Notes under the pieces: generated by a model | Database searches by the model: none | Told to the model about the DNA's origin: nothing | Seen by the model: the letters and a program-made list of their open reading frames with translations, nothing else | Made by a program: the position numbers and the translations under genes | From: Nocardia albiluteola | GTDB taxonomy: Bacteria; Actinomycetota; Actinomycetes; Mycobacteriales; Mycobacteriaceae | Direction of reading: 5' to 3' | DNA length: 64,000 nucleotides | NCBI RefSeq assembly: GCF_018860155.1 | Contig: NZ_JAHKNI010000024.1 | Span: forward strand, 41,123-105,122 | Shown: piece after piece, positions 16,916 through 27,500 of the stretch | How the letters are laid out: each line of letters opens with the position of its first letter | How positions within the stretch are numbered: the stretch's first letter is position 1

Positions 16916-18606
16916 ACACATTGGTTTCGCTACGCTCGGTATCCATGCCCGCGCGGAGGCCGGCATCGGCGCGGGCGCGGATGGTCTCGGATGCGCCATT
17001 GCGGCTCGATCGCGCCGAACAGCTTGCCCACCTCGACGGCGGAGACTTCGACATCATCGTCGTCGGTGGCGGGGTCACCGGCGCCTACACGGCCATGGAC
17101 GCGGCGCTGCGCGGATTTCGGGTGGCGCTGCTGGAGAAGGACGACTTCGCCTCCGGCACATCATCGAAGTCCTCCAAGATGATCCACGGCGGACTGCGCT
17201 ATATCGAGCAGGGCAATCTGGCGTTGGTGCGGCACTCGCTGCTCGAGCGGCAGCGCCTGCGCAAGAACGCGCGGCACCTGGTCCAGCGGCTGCCGTTCCT
17301 GTTCCCGGTGCTCTCGCACAACGGGGTCTTCGACCGCCGCCTCGCGGCGGGTTTCGAGAGCCTGCTGTGGACCTACGACCTGGCCGGCGGCTGGCGCGAG
17401 GGGATCTTGCACCAGAAGCTGACCAAGAACGAAGTGCTGTCACACTGCCCAACTTTCAAGGCCGAGCACCTCGACGGCGGCTTTTTGTACTATGACGCCC
17501 GCGCCGATGACGCGCGGCTGACGCTGGCCCTGGCTCGCACCGCGGCGTTCCACGGCGCCACCGTCCTCAACGGAGCCCGGGTCGCCGAGGTGACCCGCCA
17601 GGGCGGCAAGGTCAGCGGCGTCGTCGCCGAGGTGGGCAACAGACAGGTCCGGGCCCGCGCCGGCGTCGTCGTGCTCGCGACCGGCGTGTGGCTGCGCGAT
17701 TGGAGCGGGGCGGGCAAGGACGTCGAGGTCCCCAACATTCGCCCGGCCAAGGGGGTGCACATCGCGGTGCCCTGGTCGAAGATCCGCAACGACTGCACCG
17801 TCACCATCCCGGTCCCGGGCCGCAACCGTCGCGCCACCATAACCCGTTGGGGCAACACGGCTTACCTGGGGACCACAGACGAGGACTACCGCGGCGACCT
17901 CGACGACGTCAACTGCACCCGCGAGGAACGCGACTTCCTGCTCGACGGCGCGCGGACCGCCCTCAACATCGACATCGAGCCGCAGGACGTGCTGGGCAGT
18001 ATCGCCGGCTGCCGGCCGCTGGTGGCGCCCCCGGGCGGAAAGACGGTGGAACTCAAGCGAAATCACGAGGTCCGCACCGATCCCGACGGCCTGGTCACGG
18101 TGGTGGGCGGGAAGCTGACCACCGCTCGGCATATGGCGGAGCAGACCGTCGACGCGGCACAGGCCGTACTCGGGCGAAAGGGCCGCTGCCGCACCAAGTC
18201 GGCGTACCTGCTGGGCGCCGCCGGTTACGATCCGGAAGCGATCGTCGCGTCCGGGGGACTCGCCTCCCACCTGGGGGAACGCTACGGCACCGAGGCCCGT
18301 TTCGTCACCGACATTCTTGCCCAGGACCCCACCCTGGGCCGCCCGATTGTCGAGGGCCTCCCCTATCTGGAGGCCGAGGTCGTCTACGCGGCACGGCATG
18401 AGCTGGCCCGCAGCGTCGACGACATCCTCTCGCGTCGGACGCGGGCGCGGATCATGGCCCGCGACGCCTCGGCCGCCTCGGCTGAGCGGGTCGGCGAGCT
18501 GCTGATGAAGGAGCTCGACCTCCCCCGCTCGGAGGTGGCCGACCAGGTCGCCCACTACCGACTGCAGACAGCACACGAACGCGCAATCCTGATGGGAGAC
18601 AAGTAG
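16912..18606 (+). CDS. FAD-dependent glycerol-3-phosphate dehydrogenase-like enzyme (GlpD family)
   Basis: A 564-residue flavoprotein that oxidises a polyol phosphate, classically sn-glycerol-3-phosphate to dihydroxyacetone phosphate, passing electrons to quinone. The FAD motif VGGGVTG is at 51-57, and the family signature GTSSKSSKMIHGGLRYIEQG follows. The C-terminal helical domain of GlpD is present. The ATG at 16912 overlaps the kinase stop (ATGA); two later Met starts are possible because the first 30 residues are basic and atypical. Substrate specificity follows from the kinase and is uncertain. Confidence 0.92.
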   Translation: MNTLVSLRSVSMPARRPASARARMVSDAPLRLDRAEQLAHLDGGDFDIIVVGGGVTGAYTAMDAALRGFRVALLEKDDFASGTSSKSSKMIHGGLRYIEQGNLALVRHSLLERQRLRKNARHLVQRLPFLFPVLSHNGVFDRRLAAGFESLLWTYDLAGGWREGILHQKLTKNEVLSHCPTFKAEHLDGGFLYYDARADDARLTLALARTAAFHGATVLNGARVAEVTRQGGKVSGVVAEVGNRQVRARAGVVVLATGVWLRDWSGAGKDVEVPNIRPAKGVHIAVPWSKIRNDCTVTIPVPGRNRRATITRWGNTAYLGTTDEDYRGDLDDVNCTREERDFLLDGARTALNIDIEPQDVLGSIAGCRPLVAPPGGKTVELKRNHEVRTDPDGLVTVVGGKLTTARHMAEQTVDAAQAVLGRKGRCRTKSAYLLGAAGYDPEAIVASGGLASHLGERYGTEARFVTDILAQDPTLGRPIVEGLPYLEAEVVYAARHELARSVDDILSRRTRARIMARDASAASAERVGELLMKELDLPRSEVADQVAHYRLQTAHERAILMGDK

Positions 18607-18608
18607 AC

Positions 18609-20132
18609 ATGATCAGCAAGGAAGCACTGAAGCGCGGATACAACCGGGGCAATTACACGGTGGGCGCGCCCACCCAGCCCCTCTTCGCGCAGCACGTCGG
18701 CCCGGTCGACGGGGAGCCCTGCTTCACCGATGACCCGGTGTCGGTTCCGGAGACCGTCATCGAGGCCCTGACCGCGGTCGCCGACCGAGTCGACACCGAG
18801 CCGGCGGCGGTGCGGGAGGGCACCCGGGACTGGTGGGCCGGCACAATGATCGCCGAGACCGGCGGCCGCCCAGCCACACCGCCGGCGGTGATAGCGCATG
18901 TGTCGAGCGCCGAGCAGGTGCAGCAGGTGATCCGGATAGCCGCTGCCGCAACGATTCCCGTGACTGTCTCGGCCGGCCGTAGCAATGTCACCGGCGCGGC
19001 CCTGCCCGTCCGCGGCGGCATAGTGCTGGATGTGTGCGAACTGAACCGGTTCCTCGGCTTCGACGAGCAGAGCCAGATCGTCGAGGTCGAGCCGGGCATG
19101 TTCGGCGATCTTTTCGAGCAGAAGATCCAATCCGAATACGGGATGACGATGGGTCACTGGCCTTCCTCGTATGCGATCAGCACCGTCGGCGGGTGGGTGG
19201 CCTGTCGCGGTGCCGGCCAGCTCTCGACCCGGTACGGGAAGATCGAGGACATGGTCTTCGGCCTGGATGTGGTCCTGCCGAACGGGGAGCTCGTCAGCGT
19301 CGGCGACAGCGCCCGTGCCGCGGTCGGTCCAGACCTGTTGCAGCTGTTCATCGGCTCCGAGGGAACCCTCGGGGTGATCACCAAGATCCGGCTAAAGGTG
19401 CACCGGCTGCCGGACTACGGGCGGGCGCACGCCTACGCCTTCCACAGTTTCGCCGAGGGGCTCGAGGCCTGTCGCCAGATCGTCCAGCAGGGCGCGACCC
19501 CGGCCGCGCTGCGCCTCTACGACGGCCTCGAGAGCGGGGTGCAGTTCGGCCTGCCCGACACCAATGTGCTGCTGGTCGCGGACGAGGGCACCCGGGAGCT
19601 GGTCGACGCCACAATGCAGATCAGCGCTCGGGTCTGCGCCGAGACCGGGACCGAACTCGACGGAGACGCGATCTACGAGCGTTGGCTCGACACCAGGTAT
19701 CTGACCGGCAAGAGCGCCGAGGGCTTCACCCGCAGCGCCGGTTTCGTCGCCGACACCCTGGAGATGATCGGCAAGTGGAAGGACCTGCCGGCGATCTACG
19801 ACGAGGTTGTCGCCGCGATTGCCGCCGTGCCGGGCACGCTGGCCGGCTCGGCGCACCAGTCCCACGCCTACGTCGACAGCGCATGCCTGTATTTCTCGCT
19901 GCGCGGCAGCGTAGAGGTCGCGGATCGAGCCGCCTGGTACCGGGCCGCATGGGATGCGGCCAACGAGGTGATCCTCCGGCATGGAGCCACGCTCAGCCAT
20001 CACCACGGCGTCGGTCTGCTGCGCTCGCCGTACATGGAGCGGTCGCTAGGCGCGGGGTTCGAGGTGCTCCGGGCGGTCAAGTCCGCGCTCGACCCCGAAA
20101 ATTTGCTCAACCCGGGCAAACTGGGTCTCTAG
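18609..20132 (+). CDS. FAD-linked oxidoreductase, alkyl-DHAP synthase-like
   Basis: A 507-residue protein with an N-terminal PCMH-type FAD-binding domain (VTVSAGRSNVTGAALPV, and later ISTVGGWVACRGAGQLSTRY) and a C-terminal FAD-oxidase domain. The HHH motif near the C-terminus (LSHHHGVG) is typical of alkyldihydroxyacetonephosphate synthases, which exchange the acyl chain of acyl-DHAP for a fatty alcohol. The bacterial relatives are diverse, so an oxidase for a polyol-derived acid is equally possible. It starts 2 bp after the dehydrogenase and shares its operon. A DHAP-type substrate would fit the preceding GlpD-like enzyme. Confidence 0.87.
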   Translation: MISKEALKRGYNRGNYTVGAPTQPLFAQHVGPVDGEPCFTDDPVSVPETVIEALTAVADRVDTEPAAVREGTRDWWAGTMIAETGGRPATPPAVIAHVSSAEQVQQVIRIAAAATIPVTVSAGRSNVTGAALPVRGGIVLDVCELNRFLGFDEQSQIVEVEPGMFGDLFEQKIQSEYGMTMGHWPSSYAISTVGGWVACRGAGQLSTRYGKIEDMVFGLDVVLPNGELVSVGDSARAAVGPDLLQLFIGSEGTLGVITKIRLKVHRLPDYGRAHAYAFHSFAEGLEACRQIVQQGATPAALRLYDGLESGVQFGLPDTNVLLVADEGTRELVDATMQISARVCAETGTELDGDAIYERWLDTRYLTGKSAEGFTRSAGFVADTLEMIGKWKDLPAIYDEVVAAIAAVPGTLAGSAHQSHAYVDSACLYFSLRGSVEVADRAAWYRAAWDAANEVILRHGATLSHHHGVGLLRSPYMERSLGAGFEVLRAVKSALDPENLLNPGKLGL

Positions 20133-20144
20133 TACCGTAAGTCG

Positions 20145-20156
20145 AACCGAACGGTT
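20145..20156. promoter_or_regulatory. Inverted repeat before the glpP gene
   Basis: AACCG-AA-CGGTT forms an inverted repeat 23 bp before the GlpP start, in the 47-bp gap after the FAD enzyme. It could be an operator or a short RNA hairpin. Confidence 0.25.
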
Positions 20157-20179
20157 TGTACGAAAGAAGGTCGACACCG

Positions 20180-20761
20180 ATGCCCCCACTACCCGGCGAA
20201 CTCGACCTGTGGCTGACCCGGAACCCTGTGATAGCCGCCGTATTCGGCGCCGAGTCGGTCCCGGCGTTCCTCCGGTCCGAATGCCGGGTGAACATCCTCG
20301 CGCACGTGTCTCTGCACGAGTTGGCAGGCCTGGTCCAGACGCTGTCGGAGGCCGGTCGGTTCACCTTCGTCAACGCCGATGCCTGCTCGGGCCTCGGGCA
20401 GGATCGCGGTGCCGTGGAGTATCTGAAGTCGATCGGCGCACCCGGCGTCGTCAGCACCAAGGGCGCGCTGATCCAACGCACCACCGCGGCGGGGATGGTG
20501 ACCATGCAGAAGGTCTTCGTCACGGATCGGTCCAACCTGCCGCGCGCCATCAACTCCGTGCGGCAGAACCGACCGCACCTGGTGCAGACGATGCCCTGGC
20601 CGGTGCTTTCCCATCTCACACCGCCGGAGATCGAAGGACTCAGCCCGTTCGTCGCCGCCGGGTTCGTGCGCAGCGCCGCCGACGTGTCGGCAGCGCTGCG
20701 CGAGGGTGCGCGCGCCGTCTCGACCAGTGCGGCGTCGTTGTGGGATGCGGCGGGCCGCTGA
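20180..20761 (+). CDS. glpP: GlpP-family glycerol-3-phosphate-responsive antiterminator
   Basis: A 193-residue protein matching GlpP in length and motifs (FVNADACSGLGQDRGAVEYL; IGAPGVVSTKGALIQ; PHLVQTMPWPV; AAGFVRSAADVSAAL). In Bacillus, GlpP binds leader RNA of glp genes when glycerol-3-phosphate is present and prevents termination. Its TIM-barrel-like fold resembles glycerophosphodiesterases. The ATG at 20180 is chosen, with AAGAAGG upstream. Its place inside a kinase plus GlpD-like operon supports control by a polyol phosphate. Such a role in an actinobacterium is inferred. Confidence 0.85.
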   Translation: MPPLPGELDLWLTRNPVIAAVFGAESVPAFLRSECRVNILAHVSLHELAGLVQTLSEAGRFTFVNADACSGLGQDRGAVEYLKSIGAPGVVSTKGALIQRTTAAGMVTMQKVFVTDRSNLPRAINSVRQNRPHLVQTMPWPVLSHLTPPEIEGLSPFVAAGFVRSAADVSAALREGARAVSTSAASLWDAAGR

Positions 20762-20823
20762 TGCTGACACCAGGCGGCGCCGCCGGCCCGGCACAACCAC
20801 CACCATCTTCATCAAGGAGCAGC

Positions 20824-21123
20824 ATGACCGCGAAGTACTTCCAGGTGATCGCGCACTACCGGGCGCGCCCGGAGTCCGTCGACGCCGTGATCGAGCACCT
20901 GCACGAGCTGGCCGCGGCCAGCCGCGACGAGGCGGCCAACCTCTCCTACGAATTCTTCCAGGATGTCGACGACCCCGCGCACATCGTGATCCTCGAGCGG
21001 TACACCGACGCCGCCGGATTCGCGGCGCATCGCGAGCAGGAGCATTTCCAGCGCATCGGGCTGGGACAGATCATCCCCCGGCTCGACAGCCGCACCGTCG
21101 ACACCTTCGCCGGCGCAGAGTAG
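20824..21123 (+). CDS. ABM-domain protein (putative quinol monooxygenase)
   Basis: A 99-residue ferredoxin-like fold protein of the antibiotic biosynthesis monooxygenase (ABM/YgiN-like) family: FQVIAHYRARPESVDAVIEH, then helices, EFFQDVDDPAHIVILERYTD and AHREQEHFQ. These small dimeric enzymes act on quinols or haem without bound metal, and some only serve as adaptors. AAGGAG at 20814-20819 decides the start. It is the last gene of the polyol operon, 62 bp after glpP. Confidence 0.88.
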   Translation: MTAKYFQVIAHYRARPESVDAVIEHLHELAAASRDEAANLSYEFFQDVDDPAHIVILERYTDAAGFAAHREQEHFQRIGLGQIIPRLDSRTVDTFAGAE

Positions 21124-21216
21124 TAAACGCCGGCGGTGGTGGGGCCTTCCTCGCGGGCGTGGTTCCAGCGGCCGAGGGGCGTCCCCACCTCCTGATCATG
21201 CCGGGCCCCGGTCGGC

Positions 21217-21486
21217 CTACCGGCGGTTGATCTCGTCGATGCGGCGGGTCAACTCGGCCAGGCGGGCCGCGGCGTGCGAGCCGTCGAGCTGCGCCTCGAA
21301 CGTGGTGCGGGCCGCGCTCACCAGATTCTCGGGGATCTGCGGATAGGCGTCGGCAATCGCCCAGAGGGCGCGCTCGGTCTCGTCGTCCAGTCCGCTGCTG
21401 GTGGTCAGGGCGCCGCCATCGACGACCGAGGCCAGCAACCGTTCGAAGTTGCGACGCAGTTGGTCGGGTGAGAGTGGTTCGAGCAC
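21217..21486 (-). CDS. Small acidic helical protein, candidate immunity protein or chaperone
   Basis: An 89-residue, predicted all-helical, acidic protein with no signal peptide or membrane segment (opening LSPDQLRRNFERLLASVV, ending LAELTRRIDEINRR). It lies 24 bp downstream of the giant toxin gene on the same strand, the usual place for an immunity gene in polymorphic toxin loci. No immunity family is recognised, and one small protein could hardly neutralise every domain of that toxin. An unrelated dosage or chaperone role is possible. Confidence 0.7.
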   Translation of the reverse strand: MLEPLSPDQLRRNFERLLASVVDGGALTTSSGLDDETERALWAIADAYPQIPENLVSAARTTFEAQLDGSHAAARLAELTRRIDEINRR

Positions 21487-21510
21487 AATGCCTCCGTGTG
21501 GTACTGCCGG

Positions 21511-24500
21511 TCAGCCGGCGAAGAATTGGGACCTGCGCATCGTGCTGTCGAGCACGTCCCGGATCACCAGACCCACATCGAGTTCCGGGGCTAGATTTCG
21601 GTAGCGGACCTCCCGGACCGGGATGCCGCCGTGGGTCACCGTGAGCACGCTGTGGTGGCGGCCGGTGCGCTCCCAGCGGACGATGACGGCCAGATCGTCC
21701 GCGTCGATCACCTGCTCGCCCAGTCGCAGCATGAGCCGGCCTCGCTCCCGGTAGAACAATACGAGCACGCCCTCGATATCGCCGAACAAGCCCCTCAGCA
21801 AGCCCGCGGACATCGGCGCCGGGCGCATCGCACCGGTCGCCGGATCCAGCTCGGCCCACTCGGCCCAGTCGCCGTAGCGCTGCAGAAACAGCGTGGCCGG
21901 AATCGGCGGCTGGGCCTGCGGCTGCGGACGATGGCGGCCCGGGCGGTTCGACGGCCCGTTGCCGGGCGGCGCCGCGGCGGGCGGTGCCCCGCCGTTCATC
22001 GGCGGGAGCGTCGGAGGATATCCACCCGCGGGCGAATCACTCTGGGGCACAGCCGATCCAGACCAGTCGTTCGGAGGCGTAGCCGGGAGCTGGTGGTCGG
22101 GCCACCCGGCCGGATGCCGCGGTGGTGAAGGATACCCGGGCAACGGATCCGGCCCGTGGTTCCCCTGCCACGCCGACGGATTCGGGCCGGGCTGCCCGGG
22201 TGCGCCCCCTCCCTGATCCGGCTGCGCACCGGGCGGGCCCCATGGGGCGGGGTGAGGCACCTGCGGCATCCCTGGAGCAGGCGAGATCGGCTGCGGAAGC
22301 TGGCCATTCGATCCGGAACCTGCGGCACCGAGCTGACCGGAGCCGTCCGGAGCTTGGGGCTGCCACCGCGCAGGGCTAGGCACACCGGGCACCTGCGGCG
22401 TCCCCGGCGTCGGCCAGGTCGGCTGCGAGGTCCACGACGGGCTATTCGATCCGGAGCCCGTGCCACCGGGCTCACCCAGGCCATGCGGAACCTGCGGCTG
22501 CCGGCCCGCGGGATCCGGCCCGCCGGGTACCGGGGGGATACCGGGGGTGCGCGAGATCGGCTGTGACACAGTCGGTTCGAAGTACGCGCTCAAATTGCCA
22601 GAGTTGCCGGCGCCCGGACCGGCGTGATGCCGGTGGGGCCGATGGTGTTCCGCACAGTGACGATCATCCCTGTCATGATCGTCTCGGTCATGATGATGCC
22701 GGTTGCGGTCGTCCCGGTCGTGGTCGTCGTCATGCCGGTGGTGATGGTGAGGCAGGCCGGGCTGTGGGGGTTGGTGGCCCGGTGGCTGCGGCTGGTGCAC
22801 AGGTGGCTGCGGCTGGACCACGGGTGGCTGCGGTTGCTGCACGGGCGGCTGCGGATGCTGCGCCGGCGGCGGAGGCGACGTGGGCAGCGGACCGGGCTGA
22901 GCCGCTTGGAAATTCGGCCAGTTGTATTGGTACTGGGGGAAATAGTGCGGTACGCGCGGCGGCCGGAACTCGAATGTGTCGTTGTCATCATCGCCCCCAC
23001 CGTCAGCCCCGCCGCCGGTCCCTCCACCATTGGACCCACCGCCACTCCCGGCACCGAATTTCCGGCCACCTGCCTGCTGCTGCTCCTGCCGCTCCGGTTC
23101 CTGCTGCTGCTCCGGTTCGTGCTGCTGCTCCTGCTCCAGTTCCTGCTGCTTCTTCTTCGAGTCCGGCGGAGCCTGACGCTGCGTCGCGGCCCGCTCGGCC
23201 TCCACCGCCTCCTCATACTCACGGAAGTCACTCGCCGCACGCCTACCCCACTCACGCGCCTCATTCACCCTCGCCAACAGGCGATCCCACTCGGACTGGA
23301 ACTCACCACCCGTAACCTGCGAATCCAACCGCTGCATCTGCACATTCAGCCGATCCGCCCGCGCCACCGCTTCCGACACAATCCGCCCACACAACTGTTC
23401 GGCGCTCAAACCCTCCGGATCAATACCCAACAGCCGCGCAGCAGCACGCATCCGCTCCAAAATCCGCTCTGACAGCGGGAGTGGCGATTCCACCTCGGCC
23501 CGCTCCTGCTCCGCCCGCTCTCGTTCCGCCTGGTCCGTAACGCGCTCGGCCTCGACCGCCTGCTGGTACTCGCGAAGGTCACTGGCAGCCTGTTTGCTCC
23601 ACGCGCGGGCCTGGTTCGCCTGCGCCTGCAAGCGATCCCGCTCGGCCTTGAATTCGCCGCCGGTGAGGCGTGGATCCAAATGCTGCTGTTGTTCGTCCAA
23701 ACGCTGGGCCCGCGCGAGGGCTTCCGACGTGATGCGCCTACGCAACTGTTCGGCGCTCAAACCTTCCGGATCGAAGCCCAACTGCCGCGCAGTGGCACGC
23801 ATCCGATCCAGAATCCGCTCCGACAGCGGCGGCGCAGATTGCTTCTGCTCGGCCTGTTCCCGTTCCGCCTGCTCGCGCTCAGCCTGTTCGCGTTCCGCTT
23901 GCTCACGCTCGACCTGCGCACGTTCCGCCTGCTCCCGCTCGACCCGCTCACGCTCCGCCCGTTCGCGCTCCGACTGCTCCCGTTCACCCCGTTCCCGTTC
24001 GGCCAGCTCGCGTTCAGCCTGCTCCCGCTCCGACTGTTCACGCTCGGCCTGCTCCCGCTCGGCCTGCTCGCGTTCAGCCTGCTCACGTTGTTCCTGTTCC
24101 CGCTCCGAATGACCCTGTTGCACAGGCGATCCGGATCGGTACTCGCGGACGAGCAACCGGTGCAGCACGCGCGCGGGCTCGGTGGCGTTGTCGCCGTTGA
24201 GGGTCACGTCGAGGAAGGCGTTGGCGAGGGCCTGCGCCGGGGCCAGGGTGTCCTGCTGGAAACTGCCGCCGCTCAACTGATCCAGCCAGTCCAGGTACTC
24301 GGGGAGCTCGAAACTTCCACGGGTGGAGGCGAAGTAGCTGAGCAGTACGTGCACCGCCCGGTCGCGGGCGCGCATGCCGCCGGTGTAGTCGAGCGCGTGG
24401 CCGATTTCGTGCGCGATGAGCGCGTACACCGGCCGGGCACTCACGCCGGCCGGGGCGAAGTCGTTGCGTTCCTGCTCGGCCAGCGCGGCCCGCAGTCCCT

Positions 24501-27500
24501 CCGGATCCAGGGCCGTATCCCGGTTCAGGGTAATGGATTCGGCGTAATAGCTGCCGTCCGGCCGCCGCCGCCAGACCGATTCGGCGCGCCCGCCGTGGGT
24601 CGGCGCGCCGATGTCGATGCGGTGCAGCTCGATCTCGGGATGCCGGGTCAGCGCGTCGTCGATCGCCCGCGCGTACTCCCGCAGCGTGTCGAGATCGATT
24701 GCGGGATCGTCGAATCCGGCCACCTCGAGCGGTGGTCGGCCGGGTTCGGGGTCGCCCGGATGCCGCGCGGTGAGCTCGGCCACGATTCCAGGCCGGTCCA
24801 GCGCCGACCATACGTCCTCGATCGGAGCGCCCGCATCGGGCAACGGTGCACCGGCATCGAACGATGAGTCGTGCTGCCGATCCGGTTCCGGGAACGCGTC
24901 GCTGCCGCGCTCGAGCTCGGGGCCGTCGCCGCGCCCGGTGAACCGGTCGGTGGCCCGCCGGAACATGCCCCGCTGCTCGGGCGCCAGATCGGCCTTGGGA
25001 TTTCGCAGCACCGCGGCGATGCGATCCACCAGGCGCCTGGGGTTGCGGTCGGACATGCCCTGCAGGTACCGGGCCAGCGCATCGGTGGCGTCGCCGCGGG
25101 GCCCGGGGACAGGCACCCGCCAGCCGCCGTGACCGTCGCGCTCGAGCCACACATCCAGCACCATTGCGTCGACCACGAATTCGTGCCGTTCGTAGATCTG
25201 CGGATCGCGCTCCGGGTGCAGCCCCGCGATCGGCAGCGACACCTGCCGCGTCACCAGGTCGCGGGCGGCGGCGGCCGGGTGCGGCGCCGCGATCGATGAA
25301 TCCGACTGGGCCAGTGTGTATCCGTGGTACACGAAGTAGCCGGGTTTACCCTCGACATCAGCCTTGTCGCCGTAGGGGTTCTTGGGGGTACCGCCGGTGC
25401 CCGCCAGGCGCGTTGTGCCCAGCGGCAGGAACGCCTTGGGACCGAGTTGCTTCAGCCACTCGTCGAAACCGATGCGGATCTCGCCCGTGGCGCGATGCCG
25501 CAGGTAGTAGTCGAGCATGTGCGCCCGGGCCTCGTGCACGGTCGGCGCCCGCGAGGAGCCCTCGGCCTCGTAGTCGTGAATCACCCGCGCCTGCAGCGCC
25601 CCGTCCGGTCCGGGCGCGACGACCCGGTATTCCAGCGCGCGGCTCCCATCCCACAGCGCGTTCTCGTACTCGGGGATGCGCGCCCCCAACTCGGCCAGCG
25701 CGTCGGTGTGCCCGCCCAGACCAGCGAAAACCACCAGGCGCCACCGTTTGTCATCCTTGCTGTGCCAATCCCGGACCCGGGCGACGTTGTCGGTCAGCCG
25801 CTCCACGCTGATGTTCTCGGCGTGCCGGTGCACCATGTCGTCGATCGTCCGTCTGGCGAATGCCCGCACCGCAGCAACGTCCTGCACGGGGTGCGGGGCC
25901 GCTGCCTGCGGGACCACTTCGGCCTCGACGGGCGCCGTCGTCCAGAACCGCTCGGTGGGGCCGGCGGAGGCACGGATCACGTCGAAGGCGATCTCGGCGC
26001 GCTCGGCTCCTACCCGATCGATATAGCGCCGCAGCGCCTTCACACCCGCCTGGTAGGCAATATGCTCGGGCGTGCTGCCATCGGCCACGGGCGCCGCGCG
26101 AGCGGCCTTTCGAAGAGCCTTGTCATAGGCGTCGGTGTAGGCACGTTCGGCCGGGCCGTGAGGAATCGGCCGACCGGACCCCCGCAGCACCCGGAATCCC
26201 TCGATCTCCAGCGCATACTGGCGGCTGCGCCGGTCCCGCAGCGTCGGAGTATCGGCGTAGCGCCGGGCGTCGTAGGTTTCCGGCCCGGCGGCGATACCGT
26301 GCGCGCGGTCCCATTCGGCGCCGTAGTACGCGGGATAGCGCAATCCGTCGAGGGTCGGCCCGGCACCGTCGACGTCGAGCAGTTCGCGCACGGCCCGGAC
26401 ACCGGCTCGGTACGCCGCGGCCGTCAGCACCGCGCGATCCACGCCGGAACCGTATTCGTCGCGCGCGGTCTTCAACGCCTCCTCGAAGACCTTCACGTAC
26501 TCCCGCTGCAGCGGGTCCCACCTGAACTCCGAGCGTTTATCCAGCTGGTGCGATTCGACGCCCATCACACGCGCGCGCTCGAGATCCATCCGGTACGAGT
26601 ACTCGAGGGCCAGCGTCTGGGCCTCCGCCTGGCGATCCAGCATGCGGCCGATGTATTCGTCGCGGTACATCGTCAACCGCTCGGGAGCACCGTCCGGCGG
26701 GGACATCTCGGCCATCATCGCGGCCCGGAGCAGCTCCGCGGCCTCCTGTGCCGGCAGTCGAGCATGAGGGAGCACGACCGTGCGGGTCGCTGGGTCGTAG
26801 CCGACGCCGCGCCGGGTATACGGTCCCTCGCCGTCCCTGAACTCACGGACCTCCGGCTCGGTGCTGAACCGCACCCCCACCCCGTGCCGGTCCAGGGCCG
26901 CGACTGCCCACGACCCGACACCGCTGTGGTCCCGCCTGGTCAGCATACGCAGCAGCGACGCGGCGTCCTTCCAGGGCACGGGATGCGCTGGCACGCGCGG
27001 TGTCTCGGCCGAGCCCTTCGCCGCCGTGTGGGCGCGGCGCGCGGCCTCGGGATCCGGATGCGGGGCGGCACGGACCACACCCGAGTCGTCGACGATGACC
27101 TGGAACAGGTCGCGGTACATCAGCCCGGCGGGCCGCTCCCGACGGGTCCGCTGGTGCAGGTCGAGCGCGACCGGGCTCACGACCTCGGACGTGCACCAGT
27201 CGAGCTCTGCACGTGCCCGCTGATGCCGTTCCGCCAGCTCGGCGGCCAGCCAGGTGTCGGCGTGTTTGTTGTTGCCGAGGTACCACCCGCCATCTTTGTA
27301 GCGGATCATCTGCTCGGCCCGTTCGGCGATCGTCGCGGGAGTGCGGTGCTCCGGCAGCTCGTGACCGTTCCGCAACCGCTGATACACCCGATCGAACGAG
27401 GCCTCCAGCTCCTCGACCCGCCGCCGCGCCGCGACCTGCCGGTGCACCAGCTTTTGCAGCTCGCGCGCGGATTCCGTGGTGGCCGGGACATATTCGGGTA

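Noticed and set aside
22563..23472. Plus-strand frames with strongly hydrophobic, Leu-rich products opposite the toxin tail.
   Set aside because: They are complements of the Gln/Glu/Arg-rich repeats of the toxin; hydrophobicity is a by-product of reading CTG/CTC runs.
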